Source of the DNA: Shimia biformata
GTDB lineage: Bacteria; Pseudomonadota; Alphaproteobacteria; Rhodobacterales; Rhodobacteraceae
NCBI RefSeq assembly: GCF_016888515.1
Contig: NZ_JAFEJK010000001.1
Coordinates: forward strand, 1,211,475 to 1,275,474
DNA: 64,000 bases
Direction: 5' to 3'
Shown: piece by piece, positions 1 to 7,888 of the stretch
Numbering within the stretch: position 1 is the stretch's first letter
How the letters are laid out: each line of letters opens with the position of its first letter
Made by a program: the position numbers and the translations under genes
Notes under the pieces: model-generated
What the model was told of the DNA's origin: nothing
Database searches by the model: none
What the model saw: the letters and a program-made list of their open reading frames with translations, nothing else

Positions 1-975
1 CATCCATTCGGTCATCATTGCGGCCCCGTCGCGCTGGGCGCGGGGCATGCCAGCCCCCTGCAGCGCGGCGTTGAGCGCGGTGGCCATGCGCGCAAGCGTC
101 ACCAGCGCAGATGGCGCAACGGGGTTCTGTTTCTGCGGCATGGTCGAGGATCCGCCCGCGCCGACAAGCGTGATCTCGCCAATGCCGGTCTGCATCATCG
201 CGCTGACATCCTCGCCCATCTTGCCAAGCGCCACGGTCAGTCGGGTCAGCCAGCTTGCGACGCGCAGCACTGGCCCGCGATCGACATGCCACGAGCGCCC
301 CGGATCGGTCAGGCCAAGCGCTTTGGCCAGAGCCGCCCGGGTTTCACGCGCTTTTGGACCCAGCGCGTTTGCCGTTCCCGCTGCTCCCGACAGTGAAACC
401 GGTAGCCCGGCGGCGATGAGGTTTGTCAGTTCATCATGCAGATCGGCCATCGGCTGACCCCATTCCGCCACTTGCGCGCCGAAGGTCGTGACCGTGGCAT
501 GCTGCCCCCAGGTGCGCGCCGCCATCGGGGTAGCGGCATGGGCATCGGCGCGTTCGGCAAGGGCTGTCAGCACGTCTGAGAGGGCGGTATCACAAAGACC
601 CAGAAGCTGACGCAGGCGCAGCATCATCGCGGTGTCGACAATGTCCTGAGACGTCGCGCCCCAATGCACATACTGGCTGTGGTCCGGCGCTTCCATCGCC
701 TTTCGGAACTCGGCCAGAAGCCCCGGCACCGGAACGCCATTGGTGCCAACCGATGCCGCCAGACCCGCCGGGTCGATCTGCACCTCCATCGCCGAGCGGT
801 GGATGAAGAACGCGCTGTCCTCGGGGATCACACCCAGTTCGCCCTGAACCTTGGCCAAAGCGCCCTCGACTAGAAGCATGGCGCGGACCTCGGCGGTGTC
901 GGTGAACAGGCGGCCTGCCTCTCCGGGCGCAAAAAGCTTGGAATATAGGGGGCTGTCAAAGACGGAACCGGCCAT
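1..975 (-). CDS. pcaB: 3-carboxy-cis,cis-muconate cycloisomerase (partial, 3' end outside window)
   Basis: Cycloisomerase of the protocatechuate branch of the beta-ketoadipate pathway, fumarase/aspartase superfamily, cytoplasmic. The reading frame is open from an ATG at 975 to the left edge, so the C-terminus is missing. The superfamily signature GGSSTMPQKQNPV, which carries the catalytic Ser loop, is encoded near 140-180. The upstream stretch HWGATSQDIVDTA is also typical. It starts 9 bp after the alpha/beta hydrolase stop and lies in the same leftward run as pcaD, which supports the pca assignment over adenylosuccinate lyase or other family members. Confidence is high for the family and good for the specific enzyme. 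Confidence 0.88.
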   Translation of the reverse strand, partial: MAGSVFDSPLYSKLFAPGEAGRLFTDTAEVRAMLLVEGALAKVQGELGVIPEDSAFFIHRSAMEVQIDPAGLAASVGTNGVPVPGLLAEFRKAMEAPDHSQYVHWGATSQDIVDTAMMLRLRQLLGLCDTALSDVLTALAERADAHAATPMAARTWGQHATVTTFGAQVAEWGQPMADLHDELTNLIAAGLPVSLSGAAGTANALGPKARETRAALAKALGLTDPGRSWHVDRGPVLRVASWLTRLTVALGKMGEDVSAMMQTGIGEITLVGAGGSSTMPQKQNPVAPSALVTLARMATALNAALQGAGMPRAQRDGAAMMTEWM

Positions 976-984
976 GGGGCCTCC

Positions 985-1689
985 TTAGATGATGTCGTCG
1001 ATCAGACGGGCAAGACCCACCGGATCGGAAAAGAACGGCGAATGGCTGGTCGGCATCTCGAAGACGTCGACGGTGGGCCAATCGGCGGTCATCTCGACCT
1101 GAAACTCGGGCGGGATGGTGCGATCGCCCATGCAGCGGATATAGGATTTCGGAACGGCGGCAAAGCCCGGCCCCAGGGCAATCGGCGTTTCCTGCGGCGC
1201 GATCGCCTGGGGAGACAAGTTGCGGGCGGCAAATGCCACAGCCTCGACCGGGCAGTCGTGATAGAAAACGTCGACGACCTTGTCCGGGTCGATGGTGAAA
1301 CTGATCCCGTCGTCAGATTTCACCACAGCATGTAGCAGGGGCTGGCGCGGGGCAAGGCGGCGCATTTCGGCCAGTGACAGCCCGTCGCGCGGGACATAGG
1401 CACAGAGATAGATCAGCCGCGACACCCGGCCCGGCGCAAGATCAACGGCGCGGCTGATCGGGTAGCCACCCCAGCTGTGGCCGACAACCACGGTGTCATC
1501 CCCCAGCCCAGCGACTACGGCCTCGGCGCAGTTTTCCAGCGTCACCTCGGAAAGCGGCGTCTTGTCTTCCCCGTGGCTTGGCATGTCGATGGCGCGGACC
1601 GAATGACCAAGATCCTGCAAGGCAGGGATCACGTCGCGCCAGCACCACGCGCCATGCCCCGATCCATGCACCAGAAGGATGTCAGACAT
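985..1689 (-). CDS. Alpha/beta hydrolase between pcaD and pcaB
   Basis: A 234-residue cytoplasmic alpha/beta hydrolase. The start of the sequence has the oxyanion strand LVHGSGHGAWCW, the nucleophile elbow is GHSWGG (Ser about residue 72), and the C-terminal catalytic His is in SHSPFF. The overall pattern resembles plant-type methylesterase/hydroxynitrile lyase-like hydrolases. It overlaps the 3' end of pcaD by 8 bp and is followed after 9 bp by pcaB, so it is co-expressed with the protocatechuate genes. It is distinct from the true enol-lactonase next to it. A role as an esterase delivering an aromatic acid or handling a lactone side product is inference only. Confidence 0.8.
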   Translation of the reverse strand: MSDILLVHGSGHGAWCWRDVIPALQDLGHSVRAIDMPSHGEDKTPLSEVTLENCAEAVVAGLGDDTVVVGHSWGGYPISRAVDLAPGRVSRLIYLCAYVPRDGLSLAEMRRLAPRQPLLHAVVKSDDGISFTIDPDKVVDVFYHDCPVEAVAFAARNLSPQAIAPQETPIALGPGFAAVPKSYIRCMGDRTIPPEFQVEMTADWPTVDVFEMPTSHSPFFSDPVGLARLIDDII

Positions 1690-2470
1690 GCCCGGTTTCT
1701 TTCAGGAACCCGGTCAGGATCGCGGCGTATTCCTCGGGTTTCTCGACGCAAGGAAGATGCCCGGCACGGCGGATCAGTTCGAACCGCGAACCCGGCACAA
1801 GGTCAACGGTTTCGCGCACCAGGTCGGGCGGGGTGGCGCCGTCCTCGGACCCGGCGATGCCCAGAACAGGAAGGCGCAGGGCGGCGGTGGGCGTATAGAA
1901 ATCAGTGCCCGCAATCGCCGCGCCGCAGCCGCAATAGCCCTCGGCCGGTTGCCGCTCCAGCATGTTCTGCCACAGAGCAAGCTCGGGCGTGGCAAGGAAA
2001 TCCTTTGAGAACCAGCGCTGCATCGTGGCCTCGGAAATTGCCGCGATCCCGCCCTTGGAAATGGCGTCGATCCGGTCTTGCCACAACTCGCGCGTGCCGA
2101 TCTTGGCGCCAGTGTTGGACAGCACCATTGCGCGCACAAGATCCAGCCGCTTGGCCGCCAACCCCTGGGCGATCAAGCCGCCGATCGACAGGCCAACGAA
2201 CATCGCATCCTTGACTTTCAGATAGTCCAATAGCTGTTCGATATCACGCACCAGCGCGCCCATCGTGTAAGGCCCTTTGGGAGATTCCGACAGTCCATGG
2301 CCGCGCTTGTCATAGCGGATGATTTTCAAACCAGCGGGCAGGTGCGGCAGGATCGGATCCCACAGCCGGAAATCGGTGCCAAGAGAATTGGCAAAAACCA
2401 CGGGCGCCCCGTCAGGGTCCCTATCAACGCGGTAGTGCAGGCGAATGCCGTCAAGGTCTGCAATCTTCAT
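1682..2470 (-). CDS. pcaD: 3-oxoadipate enol-lactonase
   Basis: Hydrolyses 3-oxoadipate enol-lactone to 3-oxoadipate in the beta-ketoadipate pathway. The 262-residue length is standard. The alpha/beta hydrolase features are the oxyanion region FANSLGTDFRLWD, the nucleophile elbow VGLSIGGLIAQGLA, and the C-terminal RRAGHLPCVEKPEE with the catalytic His; these match PcaD closely. It is first of the pca genes here (pcaD, hydrolase, pcaB reading leftward) and lies 50 bp after the EEP-family gene, so it may share that transcript or have its own start. No pcaQ regulator or pcaHG/pcaC is visible; they may lie beyond the left edge. Confidence 0.88.
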   Translation of the reverse strand: MKIADLDGIRLHYRVDRDPDGAPVVFANSLGTDFRLWDPILPHLPAGLKIIRYDKRGHGLSESPKGPYTMGALVRDIEQLLDYLKVKDAMFVGLSIGGLIAQGLAAKRLDLVRAMVLSNTGAKIGTRELWQDRIDAISKGGIAAISEATMQRWFSKDFLATPELALWQNMLERQPAEGYCGCGAAIAGTDFYTPTAALRLPVLGIAGSEDGATPPDLVRETVDLVPGSRFELIRRAGHLPCVEKPEEYAAILTGFLKETGHV

Positions 2471-2520
2471 CGTGGTCTCCGGTCGTCGAACTTGGAATAA
2501 GGAAAACTGTTGCGCGATAC

Positions 2521-3711
2521 CTAACGCGTCAGGCGCATATGCGCCATGATCTGTCCGTGGTCGCTGGCCAATTTGTTATAGGGCGCTTCAGCATGGCTGC
2601 CATCGGTAAGGTGATCGTTAAACACGCTGAAATACTCCATCTCGCCGATTTTGCCTTCGAATTGCGGATGAAAGTGACGGCTGAGGAAAATCTGGTCGAT
2701 GCTTTCATAGACGCCGTTGAAAGCCGAGGTATAGACCATGTCGCGCAGGGATTTCTGCACGAACAACGCCTCTGCCGATGTCAGATGCACCGCGTTCACC
2801 GCTTCGGTGATCTTCAGGTTCTCGTCCCGCGAATAGCGATCGTTATAGTCCTTGGCGTCATGGCGCAGCATCCAGGAATAGTTGCGGAATGGCACTTCGC
2901 CCGAGATGATCTCGGAACTGACGGCATGTTCGCCATCGTTGAAATCGCCCAGCACCATGACCGGACGGTCCTGACGCAGCTCATCCAGAATGGCGCGGCG
3001 CAGGACCCAGGCTTCGGCCATGCGACGCACGGCGGCGCGCAGGGCACCCATGGCGCGGCCCGAGGCATCATAGCGGGTCAGGTCCTGTTCTGGCGCGAAC
3101 TCGTTGCCCGCTGGTTTCAGGTATTCGCCCAACTTCGATTTCAGGTGGCAGTTGAAAACCGTGATGACGCGGTCGCCGACGGGGATGCGTGCCTTCAGGA
3201 TCGGCCGCGACAGGCGGGTGACGGTGTAGTGACCCGCGTCCTCGCCAGTCAGTTCGCGGAACGGGATGTGCAGGGGGGCGGGAAGGGACTGGATCGCCTC
3301 GGGTTCCTCGGTGAATCCGAACCGAGACAGGATCGCCAGGCCCGGACGCCTCTGTCCCGGCGCGCCGTCGTTGGCATTGGGCGCAAATGCAAGCGCGGCG
3401 TCGGAATAGGGCGTGTAGCCCAGTTTCCGAAAAATCGCTTTCTTGGCATAGCTGGTGCCGCGCTCGGGCAGGACTGCATCATTCATAGTGATGCCGCGCC
3501 GGTCGGCCTCGGCGATGACGTCGCGCAGGGCGTCTTCCTCGAAAATCTCCTGAAACCCGACGATATCGGCGTCCAGCGACAGGATCTGGTTCGCCATCCA
3601 GTCCTTTTTCCACGCGTATTCTTCGGGCGTGTAGGACATGAACTGGTAAAACTCGCGGTCCGGGCCGATCAGGTTTTTGACGTTGAACGAAGCGATGGTG
3701 AAACGGGTCAT
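2521..3711 (-). CDS. Endonuclease/exonuclease/phosphatase (EEP) family protein
   Basis: 396 residues with the EEP fold of exonuclease III/DNase I/sphingomyelinase. Visible motifs in order are SFNVKNL near the N-terminus, GFQEIF (metal-binding Glu), FNCHLKSK (catalytic His), LGDFNDG (Asp/Asn pair) and ASDHGQIMA (Asp-His at the C-terminus), so the catalytic set looks complete. There is no signal peptide, so it is probably cytoplasmic. Its ATG overlaps the stop of the macrodomain gene by 4 bp (ATGA), so the two are translationally coupled. Substrate (DNA, RNA, phosphodiester or lipid) cannot be told from the sequence. Confidence 0.85.
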   Translation of the reverse strand: MTRFTIASFNVKNLIGPDREFYQFMSYTPEEYAWKKDWMANQILSLDADIVGFQEIFEEDALRDVIAEADRRGITMNDAVLPERGTSYAKKAIFRKLGYTPYSDAALAFAPNANDGAPGQRRPGLAILSRFGFTEEPEAIQSLPAPLHIPFRELTGEDAGHYTVTRLSRPILKARIPVGDRVITVFNCHLKSKLGEYLKPAGNEFAPEQDLTRYDASGRAMGALRAAVRRMAEAWVLRRAILDELRQDRPVMVLGDFNDGEHAVSSEIISGEVPFRNYSWMLRHDAKDYNDRYSRDENLKITEAVNAVHLTSAEALFVQKSLRDMVYTSAFNGVYESIDQIFLSRHFHPQFEGKIGEMEYFSVFNDHLTDGSHAEAPYNKLASDHGQIMAHMRLTR

Positions 3712-4187
3712 GTCGATCCTCCGGGGATGGATGTGCCGGGCAAAATGACCAGCGCGTGGTCACGTCCGGCAAGGGCGGTGTCGATCAGGGGGGCAATGCG
3801 GGACCAGTCGCCGCCTGCCAGCCCTGCGCCGATCAGGGGATAACCGATCCGGGCAGTTGGAAAGGCAGTGGCGATGCGGGCAAAGACTGTTGCAACGGCA
3901 TCATAGTCGACCAGCCTGCCGGGGCCGCTGAAATCGTACTGTGTATAGGCGTTGACAACTGTCAACTCGCGGTCGGGCGGGTCAATGGCTGCTGCGCTGA
4001 ACCTACCCAGCTTGTCGCGGCTGCCCATTTCGGTGGCCCGATCTGCCTCATACGCTTGGGGAAAAGCCGCGGCGATCGCTCGGGCGATGCCAGCCCCCAT
4101 GGTGCAGAAACAGTTGCATCCATGCGCGATCACGTCAAAGCGGCCCGCCTTGGCCAGCGCGATCAGGTCACCTTCGATGATCTGCAT
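3708..4187 (-). CDS. Macrodomain (ADP-ribose-binding/processing) protein
   Basis: 159 residues forming a single macrodomain. The N-terminus IIEGDLIALA fits the first strand, and AHGCNCFCTMGAGIARAI holds the ADP-ribose-binding loop. IGYPLIGAGLAGGDW is the second ligand loop. The HGCNC...MGAGIA and GAGLAGGDW combination is like phage-type ADP-ribose-1''-phosphate phosphatase / TARG1-like macrodomains rather than the YmdB type. It is a stand-alone cytoplasmic protein. It begins 14 bp after the dehydratase stop and overlaps the EEP gene by 4 bp. Activity (ADP-ribosyl hydrolase, ADP-ribose phosphatase or binder) is not determinable here. Confidence 0.85.
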   Translation of the reverse strand: MQIIEGDLIALAKAGRFDVIAHGCNCFCTMGAGIARAIAAAFPQAYEADRATEMGSRDKLGRFSAAAIDPPDRELTVVNAYTQYDFSGPGRLVDYDAVATVFARIATAFPTARIGYPLIGAGLAGGDWSRIAPLIDTALAGRDHALVILPGTSIPGGST

Positions 4188-4201
4188 GGCGTCCCTTCCC
4201 G

Positions 4202-5176
4202 TTACTCCAACGTGGCCAGCGCCTGTGCAAAGACATCCGGGTCGACATTGCCGCCAGTGCAGACCGCGATGACAGTGTCGCCGTCGAGTTGATCACCGTG
4301 GAACAAGGCGGCTGCCAGTGCCACCGCGCCGCCCGGCTCGACCACGATCTTCAGCCGCAGGAAGGCTTGGGCGACCGCCTGCAACGCCTCTTTTTCCGTG
4401 ACCACAAGGCCAGGTCCGCACAGTCGTTTCAGGATTGGAAAGGTAATGTCGCCCGGCGCGGGCGTGATGATCGCGTCGCAGAGCGACCCGGACTGGCGGT
4501 CGTTGCGCTCAATCTGATCCGAAAGAAGCGACCGGGCCGTGTCGTCGAACCCCTCGGGCTCGACCGGACGAATGCGCATTCCGGGCGCATCCGCTTCAAG
4601 CGCCAGTGCGACACCGGAAGTCAGCCCGCCGCCACCGCAACAGACAAGAACCTCGGCCTGATCAATGCCCAGCTCTGCGGCCTGCGCCGCGATTTCAAGG
4701 CCAGTGGTGCCCTGTCCCGCGATGACCTGCGGTTCGTCATAGGGCTTGATCAGGGTCAGTCCGCGGTCAGCGGCTATGGCTGCACCCACGGCCTCGCGGC
4801 TTTCGCCGCCGGGACGATCATAAAGCACCACTTCGGCCCCAAGCGCGCGGGTGTTCTCGATCTTCAGGCGCGGCGCGTCATTGGGCATGATGATGACTGA
4901 GGGCACCCCATGCGCCGTTGCCGCCGCCGCGACCCCCTGGGCGTGGTTGCCCGAGGAAAACGCGATCACGCCCCGGCTGCGTGTCGTCTCATCCAGCGCC
5001 GAGACCGCCGACCAGCCGCCGCGAAACTTGAAGCTGCCGGTGTGTTGCAGGCATTCCGCTTTCACCAGAACCCGCCGCCCGGCAATCTCATCCAGAAAGG
5101 GCGACGACAGAAACGGCGTCTTGCGGGCGTGGCCATCAAGTCGTTTCGCTGCCGCGCGGATCATGTCAATATTCAT
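4202..5176 (-). CDS. Threonine/serine dehydratase-family PLP enzyme
   Basis: About 324 residues of fold-type II PLP enzyme. The PLP lysine is in HTGSFKFRGG, the Asn-containing substrate loop is FSSGNHAQGVA, and the phosphate-binding glycine loop is CCGGGGLTSG. It lacks the C-terminal ACT regulatory domain of biosynthetic IlvA, so it fits a catabolic threonine/serine dehydratase, serine racemase or 3-hydroxyaspartate ammonia-lyase. The start at 5176 was chosen because its ATG overlaps the upstream hydrolase stop (ATGA); an in-frame ATG at 5194 would overlap further and is less likely. Family assignment is strong, substrate is open. Confidence 0.85.
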   Translation of the reverse strand: MNIDMIRAAAKRLDGHARKTPFLSSPFLDEIAGRRVLVKAECLQHTGSFKFRGGWSAVSALDETTRSRGVIAFSSGNHAQGVAAAATAHGVPSVIIMPNDAPRLKIENTRALGAEVVLYDRPGGESREAVGAAIAADRGLTLIKPYDEPQVIAGQGTTGLEIAAQAAELGIDQAEVLVCCGGGGLTSGVALALEADAPGMRIRPVEPEGFDDTARSLLSDQIERNDRQSGSLCDAIITPAPGDITFPILKRLCGPGLVVTEKEALQAVAQAFLRLKIVVEPGGAVALAAALFHGDQLDGDTVIAVCTGGNVDPDVFAQALATLE

Positions 5177-6000
5177 GTCATCTTCCCCAGCCACTTGGTC
5201 AATGCAGCGACGGATTCGACCTCGTCAAGGAAGGGTACATGGCCCCGGCCCGGCACGTCAGCAAAGACCATGTCGGGCGCGCGGGTCTGCATTTCTTGTG
5301 CGGTTTCCTGCGACAGAAGATCGGAGTTCGCCCCCCGGATCAGTGCCAGCGGCATCGACTTGGCCGCCTCGAACAGGGGCCAAAGGTCCGGCGCGAACTC
5401 GGTCATCGAGGCCAGGATCGCGTCGCGCAGCTTGGGGTCATAGTTGATCTTCAGCCCGTCGCCGGTCTGGATGAAGTGTTTTTCGACCTCTTCCTGCCAG
5501 CGTTCGGCGGGAACGTTGTCGAACCCCGCGATCCGGCTGCCGATCATGGCGGCGGCTTCGGCATGGGTCTTCCAGACCGGGTTGCGCCCGAGATAGCCCA
5601 TGATGACGTCCAATCCAGACGTGTCCAGAACGGGGCCGACATCGACAAGGCAAAGCCCGCTCAGGCGCTGCGGTTGTGTCGCGGCCAGCATCATGCCGAT
5701 CAGCCCCCCGCGCGAGGTGCCAAGTACAGCGGTCTTTTCGATGCCAAGGTGGTCCAGCAATTCGATCGCGTCCTGACCTTCGCGCAGGATGTTGTAGGTC
5801 ATGAAATCCGTGGCCCAGTCGGACTGACCCCTGCCGCGATAATCGAGCGTAATCATCCGAGTGCCCGTCAGGGTCGGGGCAGCATAGTCGAAATCGGTGC
5901 CGTTGCGGGTCAGACCTGACAGGCATATGACCGGCAGGCCCTCGCCGCCAGTATCTGTGAAATGCAGCGACAGCCCGTCTGTCGTGATGAAACGTGGCAT
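5173..6000 (-). CDS. Alpha/beta hydrolase
   Basis: 275-residue hydrolase with the oxyanion region CLSGLTRNGTDFD, the nucleophile elbow GTSRGG (Ser about residue 95) and the catalytic His in GRGHVPFLDE. It has an extended cap region before residue 200. Its ATG lies immediately after the dehalogenase TGA, and its own TGA overlaps the dehydratase ATG, so it is locked into this leftward operon. Similar proteins are annotated as alpha/beta fold hydrolases of unknown substrate. Co-location with a 2-haloacid dehalogenase-like gene suggests small-molecule catabolism, which is inference. Confidence 0.82.
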   Translation of the reverse strand: MPRFITTDGLSLHFTDTGGEGLPVICLSGLTRNGTDFDYAAPTLTGTRMITLDYRGRGQSDWATDFMTYNILREGQDAIELLDHLGIEKTAVLGTSRGGLIGMMLAATQPQRLSGLCLVDVGPVLDTSGLDVIMGYLGRNPVWKTHAEAAAMIGSRIAGFDNVPAERWQEEVEKHFIQTGDGLKINYDPKLRDAILASMTEFAPDLWPLFEAAKSMPLALIRGANSDLLSQETAQEMQTRAPDMVFADVPGRGHVPFLDEVESVAALTKWLGKMT

Positions 6001-6687
6001 TCAGCCTCCTGCGATGTCGGGGATGGTTGTGAGGTCGTTCAGAACGTGACCTGGTTTCCAGGGCAGGCGGTCCATCGGCTCGCCCGCGCGGTTGACCCAG
6101 GCCGTGACAAAACCATAGCCCGCTGCGCCCGCCGCATCCCAGCCGTTGGACGAGACGAACAGCACCTGTTCCGGTGTGCAGCCGAACCGCGCGCCAACCA
6201 TGTCGTAAACCACGCGGGCCGGCTTGAAGATGCCGACGTCCTCGACGCTGAGGACATCGTCCAGAAATGCGCCGATGCCCGCGGATTGAACCGCCCCGTC
6301 CAGCATGTCGGGCGACCCGTTGGACAGGATTGCCGTGTTCAACCCCCGCTGTTTCAGGGCCGCCAGCATGTTCGGGACCTCGGGGTAGGCCGACAGCTCC
6401 CAGTAAAGTTGCAGCAGGCGTTCGCGCAGGTCGGGGTCACCATTCAGCCCAGTGGCCTCAAGCGCCCAGTCCAGCCCGTCCCGGGTAACATCCCAGAAGT
6501 CAGTATGGGCATCGGTGATCGCGCGCAGCCAGGTATATTGCAATTGTTTCAACCGCCAGGCGTTCGCCAGTTCCAGCCACTTCTGCGCCAGCGCGTCGCG
6601 CCCCGGTTCGGCGGCGGCCTCTCGTGCGGCGGCGGAGACGTCAAACAGCGTGCCGTAAGCGTCAAAAATACAGGTTGTGATCGTCAT
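6001..6687 (-). CDS. Haloacid dehalogenase, type II (HAD superfamily)
   Basis: 228 residues of L-2-haloacid dehalogenase-like sequence: DAYGTLFDV with the nucleophilic Asp at residue 8, ILSNGSPDML as HAD motif II, FKPARVVYDM with the motif III Lys, and VSSNGWDAAGA plus WVNRAGEP characteristic of type II dehalogenases. The start at 6687 is preceded by GGGAGGGC; an upstream in-frame ATG at 6780 lacks a good ribosome binding site and would add an unconserved tail. It is the first gene of the leftward run ending at pcaB. The divergent FKBP gene begins at 6841, so the promoter lies in 6688-6840. Confidence 0.87.
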   Translation of the reverse strand: MTITTCIFDAYGTLFDVSAAAREAAAEPGRDALAQKWLELANAWRLKQLQYTWLRAITDAHTDFWDVTRDGLDWALEATGLNGDPDLRERLLQLYWELSAYPEVPNMLAALKQRGLNTAILSNGSPDMLDGAVQSAGIGAFLDDVLSVEDVGIFKPARVVYDMVGARFGCTPEQVLFVSSNGWDAAGAAGYGFVTAWVNRAGEPMDRLPWKPGHVLNDLTTIPDIAGG

Positions 6688-6840
6688 GTCGCCCTCCCGA
6701 AGCCCGCGTAGTGTTGCACCTTGCGCAGGCCTATCCAAGGGGGAAAGCCGGTGGATTTGCATTCCATGCCGCATCGACATAGTGTGCCGCCTTTATCGCC
6801 GGTCAAGAGGCCGGTTCCGTGAACCAGAATTGGACTAGAT

Positions 6841-7269
6841 ATGACTGTTGCAAAATCGGGCGATACCGTCCGCATCCACTATACCGGCACACTTTCGGAC
6901 GGCTCGGTGTTCGACTCGTCAGAAGGGCGTGATCCGCTGGAGTTTACCCTTGGCTCGGGCCAGGTAATCCCAGGCTTCGACGCTGGTGTGACCGGCATGT
7001 CGGTGGGTGACAAGAAAACGGTCGAAATCCCCTGCGCCGACGCCTATGGCGAGAAAAACCCCGATGCCCAACAGGACGTGCCGCGCGCTCAGATCCCGGC
7101 CGAGATCCCGTTGGAACTGGGTATCCAGTTGCAGATGCAGGCCCCGACGGGACAGGTGATCCCGGTCACCGTCGTTGCCCTGACGGACGAGACCGTGACA
7201 CTGGACGCCAACCACCCGCTGGCGGGCAAGGACCTGACCTTCGCGCTGGAGCTGGTCGAGATCGCCTGA
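6841..7269 (+). CDS. FKBP-type peptidyl-prolyl cis-trans isomerase (SlyD/FklB-like)
   Basis: 142-residue isomerase/chaperone. The FKBP core V-x-IHYTGTLSDGSVFDSS is at the N-terminus, followed by PLEFTLGSGQVIPGFD and an insert-in-flap domain around residues 70-120, as in SlyD. The His/Cys-rich metal-binding tail of E. coli SlyD is absent. There is no signal peptide, so it acts in the cytoplasm. It is followed by a strong rho-independent terminator and looks monocistronic. Confidence 0.9.
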   Translation: MTVAKSGDTVRIHYTGTLSDGSVFDSSEGRDPLEFTLGSGQVIPGFDAGVTGMSVGDKKTVEIPCADAYGEKNPDAQQDVPRAQIPAEIPLELGIQLQMQAPTGQVIPVTVVALTDETVTLDANHPLAGKDLTFALELVEIA

Positions 7270-7297
7270 TCTCTGCCGTCAAACAGTGACAGAACAC

Positions 7298-7325
7298 CCC
7301 GCCGGTTGCCGCCGGCGGGTTTTTT
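7298..7325 (+). terminator. Rho-independent terminator of the FKBP gene
   Basis: CCCGCCGG (7298-7305) pairs with CCGGCGGG (7312-7319) around a 6-base loop and is followed by six T (7320-7325). It sits 28 bp after the FKBP stop. Confidence 0.88.
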
Positions 7326-7410
7326 GTGCCGATTTCAGGAAAATGTTTCTGTTTTGTTCTGTTTGAGAATCGTGGCATACTGCTCTCAGTTATTTTCAGG
7401 GAGAAGTTGG

Positions 7411-7839
7411 ATGTCAAAGACACATGGAATGGTCTGGTGGAGCGAGTTGATGACTCGCGACATCAAGGGTGCGCTGGATTACTACACGAAGACCTGCGGA
7501 TGGGAGATCGACCAGATGCCCATGGGTGATGACGGTACTTATTATATCGGCAAGGCGCACGGTACGATGATCACCGGCATGATGGACATGACCGGAATGG
7601 AAAAGATGCCCGGTATGGAGCATCTTGCCCAGGTTCCCGCCCATTGGATGACTTATTTTGCCGTGGATGACGTCGATGCGGCGGCCAAGGCGACGGCAGA
7701 GGCGGGTGGTGAAGTGATCCGCGCGCCGTTCGACATTCCGGGCACAGGGAGAATCGCGATCCTCAAGGATCCTGGTGGCGCGGTTCTGGGATTGATGACC
7801 CCGGACGCGGCTGCACTTGAGGCAGCGGCCAAAGGCTGA
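7411..7839 (+). CDS. VOC (glyoxalase/bleomycin-resistance) family protein
   Basis: 142 residues with a vicinal-oxygen-chelate fold: HGMVWWSELMTRD at the N-terminus, a central Met-rich stretch (residues about 50-75: MITGMMDMTGMEKMPGMEH), then MTYFAVDDVDAAA and the C-terminal DPGGAVLGLMTP with a candidate metal-ligand region. The start at 7411 follows GGGAGAAG. Function is unknown; related proteins act as dioxygenases, isomerases or antibiotic-binding proteins. The run of eight methionines in the centre is unusual. It converges on fabI with a shared terminator. Confidence 0.8.
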   Translation: MSKTHGMVWWSELMTRDIKGALDYYTKTCGWEIDQMPMGDDGTYYIGKAHGTMITGMMDMTGMEKMPGMEHLAQVPAHWMTYFAVDDVDAAAKATAEAGGEVIRAPFDIPGTGRIAILKDPGGAVLGLMTPDAAALEAAAKG

Positions 7840-7840
7840 A

Positions 7841-7870
7841 AAAAGGCGCCAGAGCAATCCGGCGCCTTTT
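7841..7870. terminator. Bidirectional terminator between VOC gene and fabI
   Basis: A perfect 10-bp inverted repeat, AAAAGGCGCC (7841-7850) and GGCGCCTTTT (7861-7870), with a 10-base loop. It gives a T tract on either strand, so it can end both converging transcripts. Confidence 0.85.
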
Positions 7871-7888
7871 CAATTTCTTCCAGACCGA

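Noticed and set aside
2539-3843. 434-codon frame antisense to the EEP-family gene
   Set aside because: The EEP gene has a complete set of catalytic motifs and correct coupling to its neighbour; the opposite frame has none.
3708-4187. Phage-type macrodomain as a sign of a prophage
   Set aside because: No capsid, terminase, integrase or lysis gene nearby; neighbours are catabolic genes in one tight operon.
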